The notes under the pieces are model-generated. The model searched no databases. It saw only the letters and a program-made list of their open reading frames with translations, and was not told the origin of the DNA. From contig JAHWKW010000021.1 of assembly GCA_019347675.1 (NCBI GenBank), positions 1 through 48,340 of the forward strand: a DNA stretch of 48,340 nucleotides, written 5' to 3'. Source of the stretch: Actinomycetota bacterium (GTDB taxonomy: Bacteria > Actinomycetota > Nitriliruptoria > Nitriliruptorales > JAHWKO01). Position numbers and translations under genes: made by a program. How positions within the stretch are numbered: the stretch's first letter is position 1; each line of letters starts with the position of its first letter. This document shows positions 8,807-17,280 of the stretch, in pieces.

Positions 8807-9204
8807 GCTGGCGTCTGCACGACCAGGACGGCTCAGCCCCGGTGGTCGAGCTCGCACTGGGCGCACCGCTGATCCTGGCGATCCTCTGGCTGGTGATCTG
8901 GGCCGGCGCCGGCGCCCAGACCCCCAGCGACGTCGCGCTGGCCGCCCAGGATGCTGCCCGGGTGGCCTCCCGCATCCGCACCGCCGCCGACCGGCCAGCA
9001 GCCGCCGCGACGCTGGTCGACGGCCGGCTGGCCAACGGCGCCTGCAGCAGCTGGTCGACCGCCACAACCTCGACCGACGAGGTCGTTGCCGTCACCGTCG
9101 ACTGTGTGCTCGACACCCCGCAGATGGCGGGGCTGGACGTGCCCACCCGCACCGTCACCGCGACCGGCCGGTCGACCATCGATCGTTTCTTCGTCCAGGA
9201 CTAG
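8803..9204 (+). CDS. TadE-like pseudopilin
   Basis: This 133-residue protein starts at a GTG coupled to the previous stop. It begins with DQDGSAPVVELALGAPLI, which carries the typical glycine, glutamate and proline of TadE proteins before and within the hydrophobic helix. The exported part contains a pair of cysteines (NGACSSW and TVDCVLD) that could form a disulphide. It would act as a minor pilin of the Tad pilus. Confidence 0.7.
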   Translation: MSWRLHDQDGSAPVVELALGAPLILAILWLVIWAGAGAQTPSDVALAAQDAARVASRIRTAADRPAAAATLVDGRLANGACSSWSTATTSTDEVVAVTVDCVLDTPQMAGLDVPTRTVTATGRSTIDRFFVQD

Positions 9205-9208
9205 CCAC

Positions 9209-9625
9209 ATGGGCCCCAGCCTCTGGCATCGTGCCATCGCCGACCAGGCCGGCGGGTTCGTGATCTGGTGGCTGATCGCCTTGGCCGGCGTCGGCATGCT
9301 GATGTTCGCGCTGGTCGCCGACGGCTCGCGCGTACTGGCCACGCTCAACGAGACCTCCGACGTCGCCCAGGTCGCCGCCCGGGCGGGCGCCCGGGCGGTC
9401 GACCCCGACACCGGACTGCTCGACGGGGTCCGGGCCCAGGCCGCCGCCCACGCAGAGTTGGCCGCCGCCGGCATGACCGGCGAGGTTTCTGCCGACGCCG
9501 CCACCGTCACCGTCACCGCCCGCCGTAACCTCGCCCTGCCCCTGCTCAGCCTGGTTGGCGTCGACCGGCACACGGTCACCTCCACCCGCACGGCCCAAGC
9601 CCTTGACCCGACGGCGACCCAATGA
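9209..9625 (+). CDS. TadG-like pseudopilin (N-terminal part only)
   Basis: The 138 residues start at the ATG 5 bases after the previous gene. The order is DQAGGFVIWWLIALAGVGML (helix), MFALVADGSRVLATLNETSD, then an Ala/Val-rich exported region. This matches the Flp pilus assembly TadE/TadG N-terminal domain; the long von Willebrand-like C-terminus of true TadG is absent. The gene overlaps the following lipoprotein gene by ATGA. Confidence 0.68.
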   Translation: MGPSLWHRAIADQAGGFVIWWLIALAGVGMLMFALVADGSRVLATLNETSDVAQVAARAGARAVDPDTGLLDGVRAQAAAHAELAAAGMTGEVSADAATVTVTARRNLALPLLSLVGVDRHTVTSTRTAQALDPTATQ

Positions 9626-10623
9626 CCCACCCCACCCGCAACCTACGGCTGGTCACGCTGACCGCGACCGCCGTCCTGCTTGCCGCTGCCTGCAACGGCT
9701 CCGGCCAAGCCGACCCGGCCACACCGAAGACGCCGGCCGACACGCCCACCGCCGCGGCCAGCCCCACCCCGGCCGGCCCCACCGAGGCCGAAGTCGACGC
9801 GCTGGTCAACGACTACCGCAAGATCCTGCTCAACCTGCCCCCCATGCCCCCCGAGCAGGTGCCCGGGCACGTCACCGACCGCCTCGCCGAGCTCACCACC
9901 CCAGACGGCGATGCGCGCCACCACATGCTCGCCCAGGCCAACGAGATCAGCCAGAACGCCGGCCTGTCCTTTGTTCCTGTGCTGCGCGGCACCCCGCACA
10001 CCGCCCTGCTCAGCGACCCGGTCCGCGACGGTGACAGCTGGGTGACCACCGGCTGTGTCGCCGTCGACGGGCAGCTCACCGACGTGGCCACCGGCCGTCC
10101 CGGCGAACTCGACCCCTTCACCACCACCTACACCAAGGTGGCCCTGCGCGCCGTCCCCGACCTCGACGGCGGCGGCTGGCTGCTCGACGAGTACACCCCG
10201 CCCGACGACCCCGAAGCGGCCTACGCCAAATGCGTGCCGCCCGACGTTGCCGACCAGATCGAGATCAACTGGCAGGCCCTCGTCCAAGCTTTCGACGATT
10301 GGGCCCGCCGCGGCCGTCCCGGCAACGACCTGGGCCGGCTCGCCGAACTCACCACCGGCCAGCTGCTGGCTGAGCTACGCGAGTCGCCCGGCGACTACGT
10401 GTACAGCTTCGACCTCGCCCAGGCCATCCGCGGCCACGAGATCGTCTCGGCCACACCCGCACATGTGACCAGCGAGAACTGCTTCGTCGCCCCCGAGCAG
10501 CCTCCCGCCTTCGAAACGAACATCTGGCAGCAGGTCGACGGCGAATGGCTGCTGGCCAGCACCGAGACCACCCACCCCGATGAGCCCGACGCCCCGGAGA
10601 ACCACCGATGCTTCGCCGGCTGA
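9622..10623 (+). CDS. Secreted lipoprotein of the Tad locus
   Basis: The 333-residue protein has an N-terminal export signal ending in a lipobox (VLLAAACNGSG; modified Cys at position 24), then a Pro/Thr/Ala linker, then a folded region from about residue 50. The linker suggests a surface-exposed domain tethered to the membrane. No enzymatic motif is visible. Its place inside the Tad operon, coupled to the preceding pseudopilin and overlapping the next gene by 16 bases, points to a role in pilus assembly or anchoring. That role is inference. Confidence 0.72.
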   Translation: MTHPTRNLRLVTLTATAVLLAAACNGSGQADPATPKTPADTPTAAASPTPAGPTEAEVDALVNDYRKILLNLPPMPPEQVPGHVTDRLAELTTPDGDARHHMLAQANEISQNAGLSFVPVLRGTPHTALLSDPVRDGDSWVTTGCVAVDGQLTDVATGRPGELDPFTTTYTKVALRAVPDLDGGGWLLDEYTPPDDPEAAYAKCVPPDVADQIEINWQALVQAFDDWARRGRPGNDLGRLAELTTGQLLAELRESPGDYVYSFDLAQAIRGHEIVSATPAHVTSENCFVAPEQPPAFETNIWQQVDGEWLLASTETTHPDEPDAPENHRCFAG

Positions 10624-11474
10624 CCATCCTGGCCCTCACGGTCGCCCTCGCCGCACTCGCAACGCCCGCGTCGGCCGACGGGCACTGCCGTAACACGCAG
10701 CGCCAGGGTAAAGACAGCGCCGGTCTAGTTGAGACCTGTGACCCGCACACCCCGAAGCAGACCAGCCCTGTCGCCCCCCGGAAGGGGCCGGTCGTGACGT
10801 GCACCCCCCGGGGTGGCGGGTCCGAGTTCAGCCCGTCGCGGATCACGGAGCATGCGGACGGGTCGGTGTGGCTCTCGGTGCCACACAACTGCTCGGACGG
10901 CACCACCCAGAGGCGCCGAACCTGCGTCGACAACTGCCCAGTCGGCGCTGCCAGGACAGGCACGACGGTCCCGGGGCTGCGGCTGGAGGCTCTGGCGAAG
11001 ATCGACCCGCCCCTGCCGGGTATGCGGCACAGCTTTGACCGGCCTGCCGCCAACGGGCAGATCAGGGCCATCGTGCTGGCGGAGACCTGGTGGTGGTCGG
11101 AGGGGTCGTACGATCCGGTCGTGGTGCGGGCCGAGGACGGCCCGTTGTGGGTACAAGTGACCGCAACACCGGGGTCGATGACGATTGACCCGGGGGACGG
11201 CTCGCAGCCGCTGGTGTGCCCGGCCCCGGGGGTGGCGTATAACCGCCACGCGTCCTACTACGACCAGATCCCCGGTGAGCGGCGCGGGGCGTGCGTGCAC
11301 GTCTACGGGCAGACGTTCAATGAGGTCACGGCGACGATGGCCGTGACTTGGACGGTCACGTGGGAGGGCTACTCGCCGTCGCAGGGCAGCGTCGGTGGGA
11401 CGCTGGCGCCGATGGTGCGACGCCAGCAGGTGTCGTTCCCTGTGCGCGAGATCCAGTCGGTGATCGTCTACTGA
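10608..11474 (+). CDS. Secreted protein of the Tad locus
   Basis: The 288 residues begin with a clear Sec signal peptide (MLRRLTILALTVALAALATP, cleavage after ASA). The mature part holds six or more cysteines (including GHCRNT, VETCDPH, VTCTPRG, HNCSDG and CVDNC) and Trp-rich beta segments (AETWWWSEGSY, TWTVTWEGY). This suggests a disulphide-stabilised, beta-rich exported domain. It starts inside the end of the lipoprotein gene and precedes the LysM-BTAD gene. I do not recognise a family beyond its recurrent position in such loci. Confidence 0.7.
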   Translation: MLRRLTILALTVALAALATPASADGHCRNTQRQGKDSAGLVETCDPHTPKQTSPVAPRKGPVVTCTPRGGGSEFSPSRITEHADGSVWLSVPHNCSDGTTQRRRTCVDNCPVGAARTGTTVPGLRLEALAKIDPPLPGMRHSFDRPAANGQIRAIVLAETWWWSEGSYDPVVVRAEDGPLWVQVTATPGSMTIDPGDGSQPLVCPAPGVAYNRHASYYDQIPGERRGACVHVYGQTFNEVTATMAVTWTVTWEGYSPSQGSVGGTLAPMVRRQQVSFPVREIQSVIVY

Positions 11475-11487
11475 CGAAGGCGGCGAG

Positions 11488-14400
11488 ATGAGCTCGACAC
11501 TGCGGACCCGGGTCGGCGGGGCGGCGCGGCTGGTCGGGATCCTGGCCGGGCTGGCGACGCCACCGGTGTTGCTGGCCACAGTGATCGGCGACCCGTTGCC
11601 GGCGTGGCCGGTCGACTGGGCGGCGGCCGTGGCGGCGGTGCGGGCCGGGATGGTGGCGTCGTCGGTGTGGGTCGATGTCCTGGCGTTTGTGGCCTGGACG
11701 GTGTGGGCGGTCTTGCTCGCGATGCTGGCCCTGGAGGTCGTAGCGGTCGTGCGTGATCGGCCGTCGCCGGCCGGTGTGCCCAGCTGGGTGCGGTGGCTCG
11801 CGCAACTGCTGGTGTCGGGCGTGCTAACCGTGGCCGGGCCGCCCCAACCCGTGCTGGCTGCCGCGACGGCCGGGACGGGGGTTCCGGTGGCCACGGCGAA
11901 GCCGACCGTGCCAGGGCCCACGTCGCCGGCGTCGCCGGCCGACGGCCGGCTGGTGACGGTGGGGGAGGGCGACTCGTGGGCCGGGCTGGCCGCCGACGTG
12001 CTCGGCGACCCGTCGCTGGGAGGCGCACTGCGCAACGCCAACATCGGCCGTCAAGTCGGCCACGGGCACACGATCGCCGACGACACCGCCTTCGTGGAGC
12101 CCGGCTGGCAGCTGCTGGTGCCGGCCGCATTGGACGTCCAGTCCGTCGATCCGCCGGCACCCTCACCCGCTGCCGGCGAGACCAGCCGGCACCAGGCCGG
12201 AGACGTGGTCGAGGTGCAGCCGGGCGATCACTTCTGGTCCATTGCCGAGGACACCCTGGCCGGCGAGCGCGGTCGGACCCCCACCGATGCCGAGACCGCC
12301 GACTACTGGCGCGGCCTGGTCGACGCCAACCGTCACCGGCTCGCACCGCCGCACGACCCGGATCTGATCTACCCCGGCGAGCATTACGTGCTCCCGCCCG
12401 CCGACGCCGAGACCACCGACGCCGCCGCAGCCGAGCCGAGCGACCCGCCTCCCGACCTGCCTGCCGCCGCCGGGACCGACGGTGCGCGTGCGGCCGCCGA
12501 CACCATGGGGCTTTCCGGCCCCACCGACCAGCAGGACGAGGGGCGCGTCGAAGACCCCACCTGTGCGGCCCAAGATGTGCCTCACCTGAATGGCACACCG
12601 GATCTGGCCGGCCCGCCGCCGGGGCGTCCTTTGCCCCAACCCGGCCAGGCCGCCCCGCACGCCGGCGCCCACCCCCGCCCGACGGTGGCCTCAACCGCGG
12701 CGGCGGTCCGGTCGGCCGACAAGGCGCACGGATACGGCACTGCGGCCAGGGTGGTGGTCTTCGCGGGGTTGGGAATCGCGGCCGCCGGGGTGATCGCGGT
12801 GCTTCGCCGGCTGCGTACGGTTCGGCTGCGGCGGCGTCCTCCCGGAACGGCTCCTTCCCCACCGCCGCCCACCGGCACCGAACGGCAGCTGCACGCGGCC
12901 GCGGATCCCGACACCGTCTACGCCATCGACCGGGTGCTGCGCGACCTGGCGTCCAAGCTCGACCCTGAGGCGCCACCGCAGATCGTCGGGGTGCACTACA
13001 CCGGCCAGCAGCTGACCGTAATGCTCGAACAGCCGGCCCCCCCGCCCGACGGCTGGCAGGCCCCCAGCGACCTGGAGTGGATCCGCCGGCTCGACGAAGT
13101 CGACCAGGCCACCCTGGCGGACGCCGCTCACTATCCGGGGCCGCTACCCACCCTGGTTACCATCGGCCACATTCGCGAAGCAATCCTGCTGCTGCACCTC
13201 GAGCAGCTGACGGTCACCGAGCTGCACGGCCCGCCCGATCAGGTGGCTGACATCCTGGCCACCATCGCCGTTGAGCTGGCGACCTCACCGCTGGCCACCG
13301 ACGTGCGGGTCGTGTGCGTCGGGTTCGGTAGCGAGCTGGCCAGCCTAGATCGCATCGACGTCGTCGACGTCGACGACTCGAGCCGGCTGCTGGACGACCT
13401 GGCGGATCTGGTCGACGAGACGCTGCCGCTGGCCGCGGCCCGGCCGGCCACCGCACCAGCTCTGGCCGGCCGCATCGACGGGGTCGCCGACAGCTGGATT
13501 CCGACCGTGGTGCTTGACCCTGTCGGCGCGGTTGCCGCGGAGGTCGCCGAACTGGCCCGGCGCATTCCCCACGCGGGACTGGCGGCGGTGGCCGGCAACG
13601 TCACGCTGGACGCCGACTGGCAACTTGAGGTCGACGCTGACCGCATCCGTATCCGCCGGCCCGACCAGCTGGCGGATCTGACACGTCAGCGCACCAGCCT
13701 CACAGCCGCGCAGGTCGCCGACATCGGCCGGCTCATCGACCACGCTCGAAACAGCGACGAGGTCGCCTACCCGGACCTGACCATCAGCCACGAGCCCAAC
13801 GGCAGCGTCCTCTCAGACCAGCCACCGGCTGCCGCCCAGATCGAACAGGGACCGGTCGAGGTCCACGTGCTCGGGACCGTCCGCATCGACGGCACTGAGC
13901 CCTTCCGCCGCTCCCGGTCGGCTGAGCTGGTGGCCTACCTGGCGCTGCACCCGCGCGGGGTCGCCGCCGACACCCTCATGGAGGCCCTGTGGCCGGGCGA
14001 GCCGCCCGACAACGACCGGCTCAACCGGGTCACGTCCGACGCGCGCACGACCCTGGACGCTGGACCCGACGGCCGCCGGCACCTGCCCCGCATCGAAGCC
14101 GGGCTGTACCGGGTGGCCAACAGCGTCGGCTGCGACCTCCACCGCTTCCACCAGCTGGTCGAGGCCGCCAAACACCAGTGCGACGACCACAAGCGGGCAA
14201 CGCTGAAGGCCGCCCTCGAGCTGGTCGACGGGGAGCCCTTCTCCGGCACGCGGCCCGGGACCTACAGCTGGGCGCACGCAGAAGGACACGTCACCGCCGC
14301 GTGCGTGGCGATCGACGAGGCCGCCCGCACCCTCGCAGAACTATGCCTGGCCGTGGACGACTACGAGGGGGCGCGCTGGGCCGCCACCCGCGGACTGGCC

Positions 14401-14601
14401 GGCAACCCCGGCTCCATCAATCTGTACAAGATCCGTCTCCGGGTCGCCGGCGCCACCGGCAACCTTCTCGAAGCCGAAGCGGTCATGGCCGAAGCCCGCG
14501 CCAAGCTCGCCGAAGACGACGGCCCCGAGTTCACCGACATCCTCATCGACGACCTCACCGACCTGTACAACCAGATCCAAACCGACCGCATCGCCATATA
14601 G
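11488..14601 (+). CDS. Membrane protein with LysM-like repeats and a BTAD regulatory domain
   Basis: This protein has 1037 residues. Membrane helices come near the N-terminus (about 15-35, 65-90, 100-125). Two LysM-like regions follow: 155-213 (VTVGEGDSWAGLAADVLG) and 238-300 (VEVQPGDHFWSIAEDTL). After a Pro/Ala-rich linker there is another membrane helix near 427-446. The cytoplasmic part ends in an OmpR-like winged helix (about 791-870, VEVHVLGTVRIDG) and a bacterial transcriptional activator domain (about 880-1030). Such proteins recur at the end of actinobacterial Tad operons and could link cell-wall contact to gene regulation; that function is inferred. It is the last gene of the operon. 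Confidence 0.78.
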   Translation: MSSTLRTRVGGAARLVGILAGLATPPVLLATVIGDPLPAWPVDWAAAVAAVRAGMVASSVWVDVLAFVAWTVWAVLLAMLALEVVAVVRDRPSPAGVPSWVRWLAQLLVSGVLTVAGPPQPVLAAATAGTGVPVATAKPTVPGPTSPASPADGRLVTVGEGDSWAGLAADVLGDPSLGGALRNANIGRQVGHGHTIADDTAFVEPGWQLLVPAALDVQSVDPPAPSPAAGETSRHQAGDVVEVQPGDHFWSIAEDTLAGERGRTPTDAETADYWRGLVDANRHRLAPPHDPDLIYPGEHYVLPPADAETTDAAAAEPSDPPPDLPAAAGTDGARAAADTMGLSGPTDQQDEGRVEDPTCAAQDVPHLNGTPDLAGPPPGRPLPQPGQAAPHAGAHPRPTVASTAAAVRSADKAHGYGTAARVVVFAGLGIAAAGVIAVLRRLRTVRLRRRPPGTAPSPPPPTGTERQLHAAADPDTVYAIDRVLRDLASKLDPEAPPQIVGVHYTGQQLTVMLEQPAPPPDGWQAPSDLEWIRRLDEVDQATLADAAHYPGPLPTLVTIGHIREAILLLHLEQLTVTELHGPPDQVADILATIAVELATSPLATDVRVVCVGFGSELASLDRIDVVDVDDSSRLLDDLADLVDETLPLAAARPATAPALAGRIDGVADSWIPTVVLDPVGAVAAEVAELARRIPHAGLAAVAGNVTLDADWQLEVDADRIRIRRPDQLADLTRQRTSLTAAQVADIGRLIDHARNSDEVAYPDLTISHEPNGSVLSDQPPAAAQIEQGPVEVHVLGTVRIDGTEPFRRSRSAELVAYLALHPRGVAADTLMEALWPGEPPDNDRLNRVTSDARTTLDAGPDGRRHLPRIEAGLYRVANSVGCDLHRFHQLVEAAKHQCDDHKRATLKAALELVDGEPFSGTRPGTYSWAHAEGHVTAACVAIDEAARTLAELCLAVDDYEGARWAATRGLAGNPGSINLYKIRLRVAGATGNLLEAEAVMAEARAKLAEDDGPEFTDILIDDLTDLYNQIQTDRIAI

Positions 14602-14800
14602 TCCTGGCCACGCAGCAGCCGGGAATCCCTGCGCCAGGCTTGCGGCGTTGCACACAGCAAACACGAAGTCGCCCCGCAAGGGTCTGCGCGGAGATCGTCG
14701 AACTTCCCGGTGAGGCGGCGGGGGAGTGGCAGGCCCCGGGGATGCATCCGGCTACGACCGGGGCCGGCCTCCCAGCACCAAACCCCGGAGACTGGCCGGG
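14602..14800. other. Convergent intergenic gap
   Basis: This is the gap between the end of the Tad operon and the end of the coiled-coil gene. It holds several short GC-rich inverted segments (for example CCCCGGGG at about 14735-14742) that could stop transcription from either side. No T-run, RNA gene or convincing frame is visible. Confidence 0.4.
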
Positions 14801-16042
14801 CTACTCGCCGGTCTCGCCAGCCCCGGGGTCGCTGGCGTGGTCGCGATCGCCTTCGCGCTGCCGCGTGGCACGCAGTTCGGCTAGCTGCTCGCGAGCTTTG
14901 GCGTGGGCGGTGCGTTCCTCATCGAGGGTTGTACGGACGCTGTCGAGGCGGGCTTCGAGGTCGGCGGTGCGTGACCGTTCGCGTTCGAGGTCCTGGCGCG
15001 CCTCGGCCAGCTGGCGACGCTCCTCCTCCAGCGCGCCGCGCAAGTCGTCGATCCGGGCTCCCGCCTCCTCGAGTCGCCCGCGAGCGGTGGCGAGCTCGCC
15101 GTCGAGCCGGACGTTGTCGACCTCGAGGCGGCTGGCCGCAGCAGCTGAGGTCCGCGCCTGCTCCTCAGCCGTCTGACGGGCCTCATCGGCCCGAGCGCGG
15201 GCCAGCTCGGCGTCGCGTCGCTCGCGCTCCGCCTCCGTTGCGTCGCGCCGAGCGGTGTCACGCTCCTCGCCGGCGCGGGTGGCGTCTCGACGCGCTGCGT
15301 CGGCGTCGGCGAGCGCTTGGTCGCGCGCGGCCTCGGCGGCCTGTGCCCGCTGCTCCGCCGACTGCTGGGCGGCCTGTGCGGCTTCGGCGGCCGCGGCCGC
15401 CTCCGCGCGATGCTCTTCGGAAGCGCGGGCCTCCTCGCGGGCGTCGTCACGCTCGGTCAACGCCACCTCCAGCTGGTCCTCCGCCTCGCGGCGCTGACGA
15501 TCGGCGATCGCAGCCGCCTCACGCTCGGCGTCGGCGGCGGCCTCGGTGGCGCGGCGGGCGGCTTCGGCGGCGTTGACCTTGGCGTCACGGTCGGCCTTGG
15601 CGGCCTCGGCCTCTGAGCGGGCGATGTCCAGTTCCACCTCGGCGCGGTCGAGCAGCTCATCGTCGACGATCTCGGCGATCGTGGTGACGGCGGCGTCGAC
15701 ACTGACGCGGCTGCGGCGTAGCTCGTCGACGGTGGCGCCTACCACGTCGCGCAGCCGCACCGACGGGCCCGTGAAGGGCTGGGACAGCCGCGGGTCGTCC
15801 TCGTCGAGTGTGACGCCCGCAGCCTCGGCCTCACGCCGGATGCGTTCGCGGTGGGCGCGCAGGGCATCGTGGCGCACACCGTCGACGTCCCGCTCGCAGT
15901 AGATCCGCGGGCGGCCCCCGGGACGGCTCTCAGCGGGGGAGTGGGGACACTCGCTGTTCCAGTGGCCGCCCGGCCAAGCACACCGCGCGGCAGACAGCGT
16001 CTGAGCATGCGCCTCGGGGTCGCGTCCGGGCTGATCGCTCAT
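14801..16042 (-). CDS. KfrA-like coiled-coil protein with a Cys/His-rich N-terminus
   Basis: The protein has 413 residues. The start at 16042 is chosen because AGGAG lies 8 bases upstream; an in-frame GTG-type start 39 bases earlier lacks one. The N-terminus has C21, H27, C32, H34 and C49 spaced like a small zinc-binding module (CAWPGGHWNSECPH ... IYC). A helical region with charged segments follows to about residue 125. From about 130 to 400 it is an almost unbroken Ala/Glu/Arg coiled coil. This is the layout of KfrA-type plasmid proteins, which bind DNA at their N-terminus, self-assemble through the coil and repress their own promoter. It converges on the Tad operon. Confidence 0.7.
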   Translation of the reverse strand: MSDQPGRDPEAHAQTLSAARCAWPGGHWNSECPHSPAESRPGGRPRIYCERDVDGVRHDALRAHRERIRREAEAAGVTLDEDDPRLSQPFTGPSVRLRDVVGATVDELRRSRVSVDAAVTTIAEIVDDELLDRAEVELDIARSEAEAAKADRDAKVNAAEAARRATEAAADAEREAAAIADRQRREAEDQLEVALTERDDAREEARASEEHRAEAAAAAEAAQAAQQSAEQRAQAAEAARDQALADADAARRDATRAGEERDTARRDATEAERERRDAELARARADEARQTAEEQARTSAAAASRLEVDNVRLDGELATARGRLEEAGARIDDLRGALEEERRQLAEARQDLERERSRTADLEARLDSVRTTLDEERTAHAKAREQLAELRATRQREGDRDHASDPGAGETGE

Positions 16043-16071
16043 AGGCGGCTCTCCTAGACGAGTTCTGCCGG

Positions 16072-16100
16072 ATTGTTTCATCGCGAGACGTGGAAGTCAA
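16072..16100 (-). promoter_or_regulatory. Predicted promoter of the coiled-coil gene
   Basis: Read on the minus strand, TTGACT (16095-16100) is followed after 17 bases by AACAAT (16072-16077), a reasonable -35/-10 pair. The start codon at 16042 is 30 bases downstream with an AGGAG site between. This is sequence pattern only. Confidence 0.5.
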
Positions 16101-16106
16101 CTATGC

Positions 16107-16135
16107 GACGAAAGTAATGGAAGTAGTGACGAAAG
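16107..16135. repeat. Direct repeats upstream of the coiled-coil promoter
   Basis: GACGAAAG occurs at 16107-16114 and 16128-16135, exactly 21 bp apart (two helical turns), in an AT-rich patch just upstream of the predicted -35 box. A related GGAAGTA occurs at 16119-16125 and 16148-16154. The placement fits an operator or activator site, possibly for the KfrA-like protein itself. Confidence 0.4.
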
Positions 16136-16207
16136 ATATAACGATAGGGAAGTACCCCATGGCCGGCGCAACAGAAGCCCGAGCACAGACGCGGTGGGGG
16201 ACTCCCG

Positions 16208-16654
16208 CTAGCCGCGCTCCGCAGCTGCGCGAACACGATCGGAAGTCACTCCGAAAATCTCTGACAACGCCGCCCGGTGACGTTCGTCGAGGGCGCGCTC
16301 ACCACGCTCGATCGCCGCATACAGCGAGCGGGAGACGTCGAGCTTGTCGGCAACCTGACCTTGGGTCAGACCGGCCCATTGGCGCAGGTCGACGAGGGTC
16401 GCCTGGTCAGGGTCGACATCCGTCAGCTCGTGCGGTGCGACCCCGAGCAGTGCGGCCAGTCGAACCAACGTCGCTGGCGACGGTGTCCGACCGCCGTGCT
16501 CCCAGGCCAGGTAGTTGGTGCGCTCCACACCGAGCAGCTCGGCAACGTGTTCCTGGGTCCACCGGCCCGTGGCGTGACCTGTGCGGGCTCGACGTTCCTC
16601 ACGTGCGGAGCGCAACCGGCCCGGGTGGAACCCGCGGACGCCCTTCCTCACCAT
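16208..16654 (-). CDS. Double XRE-family helix-turn-helix regulator
   Basis: The 148 residues contain two Cro/CI-type helix-turn-helix domains in a row. The first is at about 12-78 (WTQEHVAELLGVERTNYLAW, then TPSPATLVRLAALLGV). The second is at about 86-142 (LRQWAGLTQGQVADKLDVSR, then a helix ending in FGVTSDRV). The start at 16654 excludes a longer frame that has no protein-like character. It is divergent from an HExxH peptidase gene 46 bases away. The arrangement resembles repressor/anti-repressor peptidase pairs (ImmR/ImmA) that control mobile elements, but the functional link is inferred. Confidence 0.75.
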   Translation of the reverse strand: MVRKGVRGFHPGRLRSAREERRARTGHATGRWTQEHVAELLGVERTNYLAWEHGGRTPSPATLVRLAALLGVAPHELTDVDPDQATLVDLRQWAGLTQGQVADKLDVSRSLYAAIERGERALDERHRAALSEIFGVTSDRVRAAAERG

Positions 16655-16700
16655 TGCCGGATAGCATACGTGTCGGACCCAGGCGAAAGCGGGCTCTGGC

Positions 16701-17105
16701 GTGTGGATGCTCGATGACGTCGACGCCGACCAGGTCGAGACGGTGGCCCGAGCATGGGTGGACCGGTTGGGGCTGCGCCCCCGCACCCGGCTGCGCTACC
16801 ACCGCCACTGGAGCCAGTTCGAAATTCACGCCCGAGACTTGCGCCCGTTGAGTAGCCAGACGCGTGGGAGCTGTGCCCGCGGCAGCGACGCTGGCACACG
16901 GCATATCTGGGTTGCAGACCACCCCAGCCGCGAGCAGCTGCTGGAAACGCTCACCCACGAGATCGCTCACGGGTTGATGCCATGGCGGGAAGATCACACC
17001 GCCCGATGGCTACAGCTGCATGTGGCCACCCTCGAGGCGTTCACCGGCGCGGCCCACGCAGCCGCGGTCGGTAACGTCGCGGCGGTGCAGTACCACCTTC
17101 GGTGA
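16701..17105 (+). CDS. Small zinc metallopeptidase-like protein (HEIAH)
   Basis: The 134 residues contain a central LTHEIAHGL (HEIAH at 86-90) and a further histidine at 99 in REDHTARW. This gives the HExxH plus downstream H spacing of SprT-like or ImmA/IrrE-like minimal gluzincins. The stretch around 30-45 (LRYHRHWSQFEIHARDL) resembles the SprT beta-strand region before the active helix. The start could be GTG 16701 or ATG 16707. It is paired divergently with a double-HTH regulator. Likely roles are cleavage of that repressor or an unrelated housekeeping peptidase; sequence alone does not decide. Confidence 0.62.
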   Translation: MWMLDDVDADQVETVARAWVDRLGLRPRTRLRYHRHWSQFEIHARDLRPLSSQTRGSCARGSDAGTRHIWVADHPSREQLLETLTHEIAHGLMPWREDHTARWLQLHVATLEAFTGAAHAAAVGNVAAVQYHLR

Positions 17106-17280
17106 AGCGGGACAATCCTACGGCGAACCGGCCGACTGAGAACGCCGCGCTCTACCTGGAAGCTCCAGGACGGTTCGTAGGCGTCCACGTCACGGCTGGA
17201 CGTGACCTGGCGTGCACGCAGGGCCACGGCGTCTACGGTCCGGGCTGACCAAAGCGAGATCTGCGACTGTGGAGGGCTTG

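Noticed and set aside
16090-16851. Plus-strand frame of 253 residues opposite the double-HTH gene
   Set aside because: It is antisense to a clear helix-turn-helix protein and has Arg/Pro-rich shadow composition.
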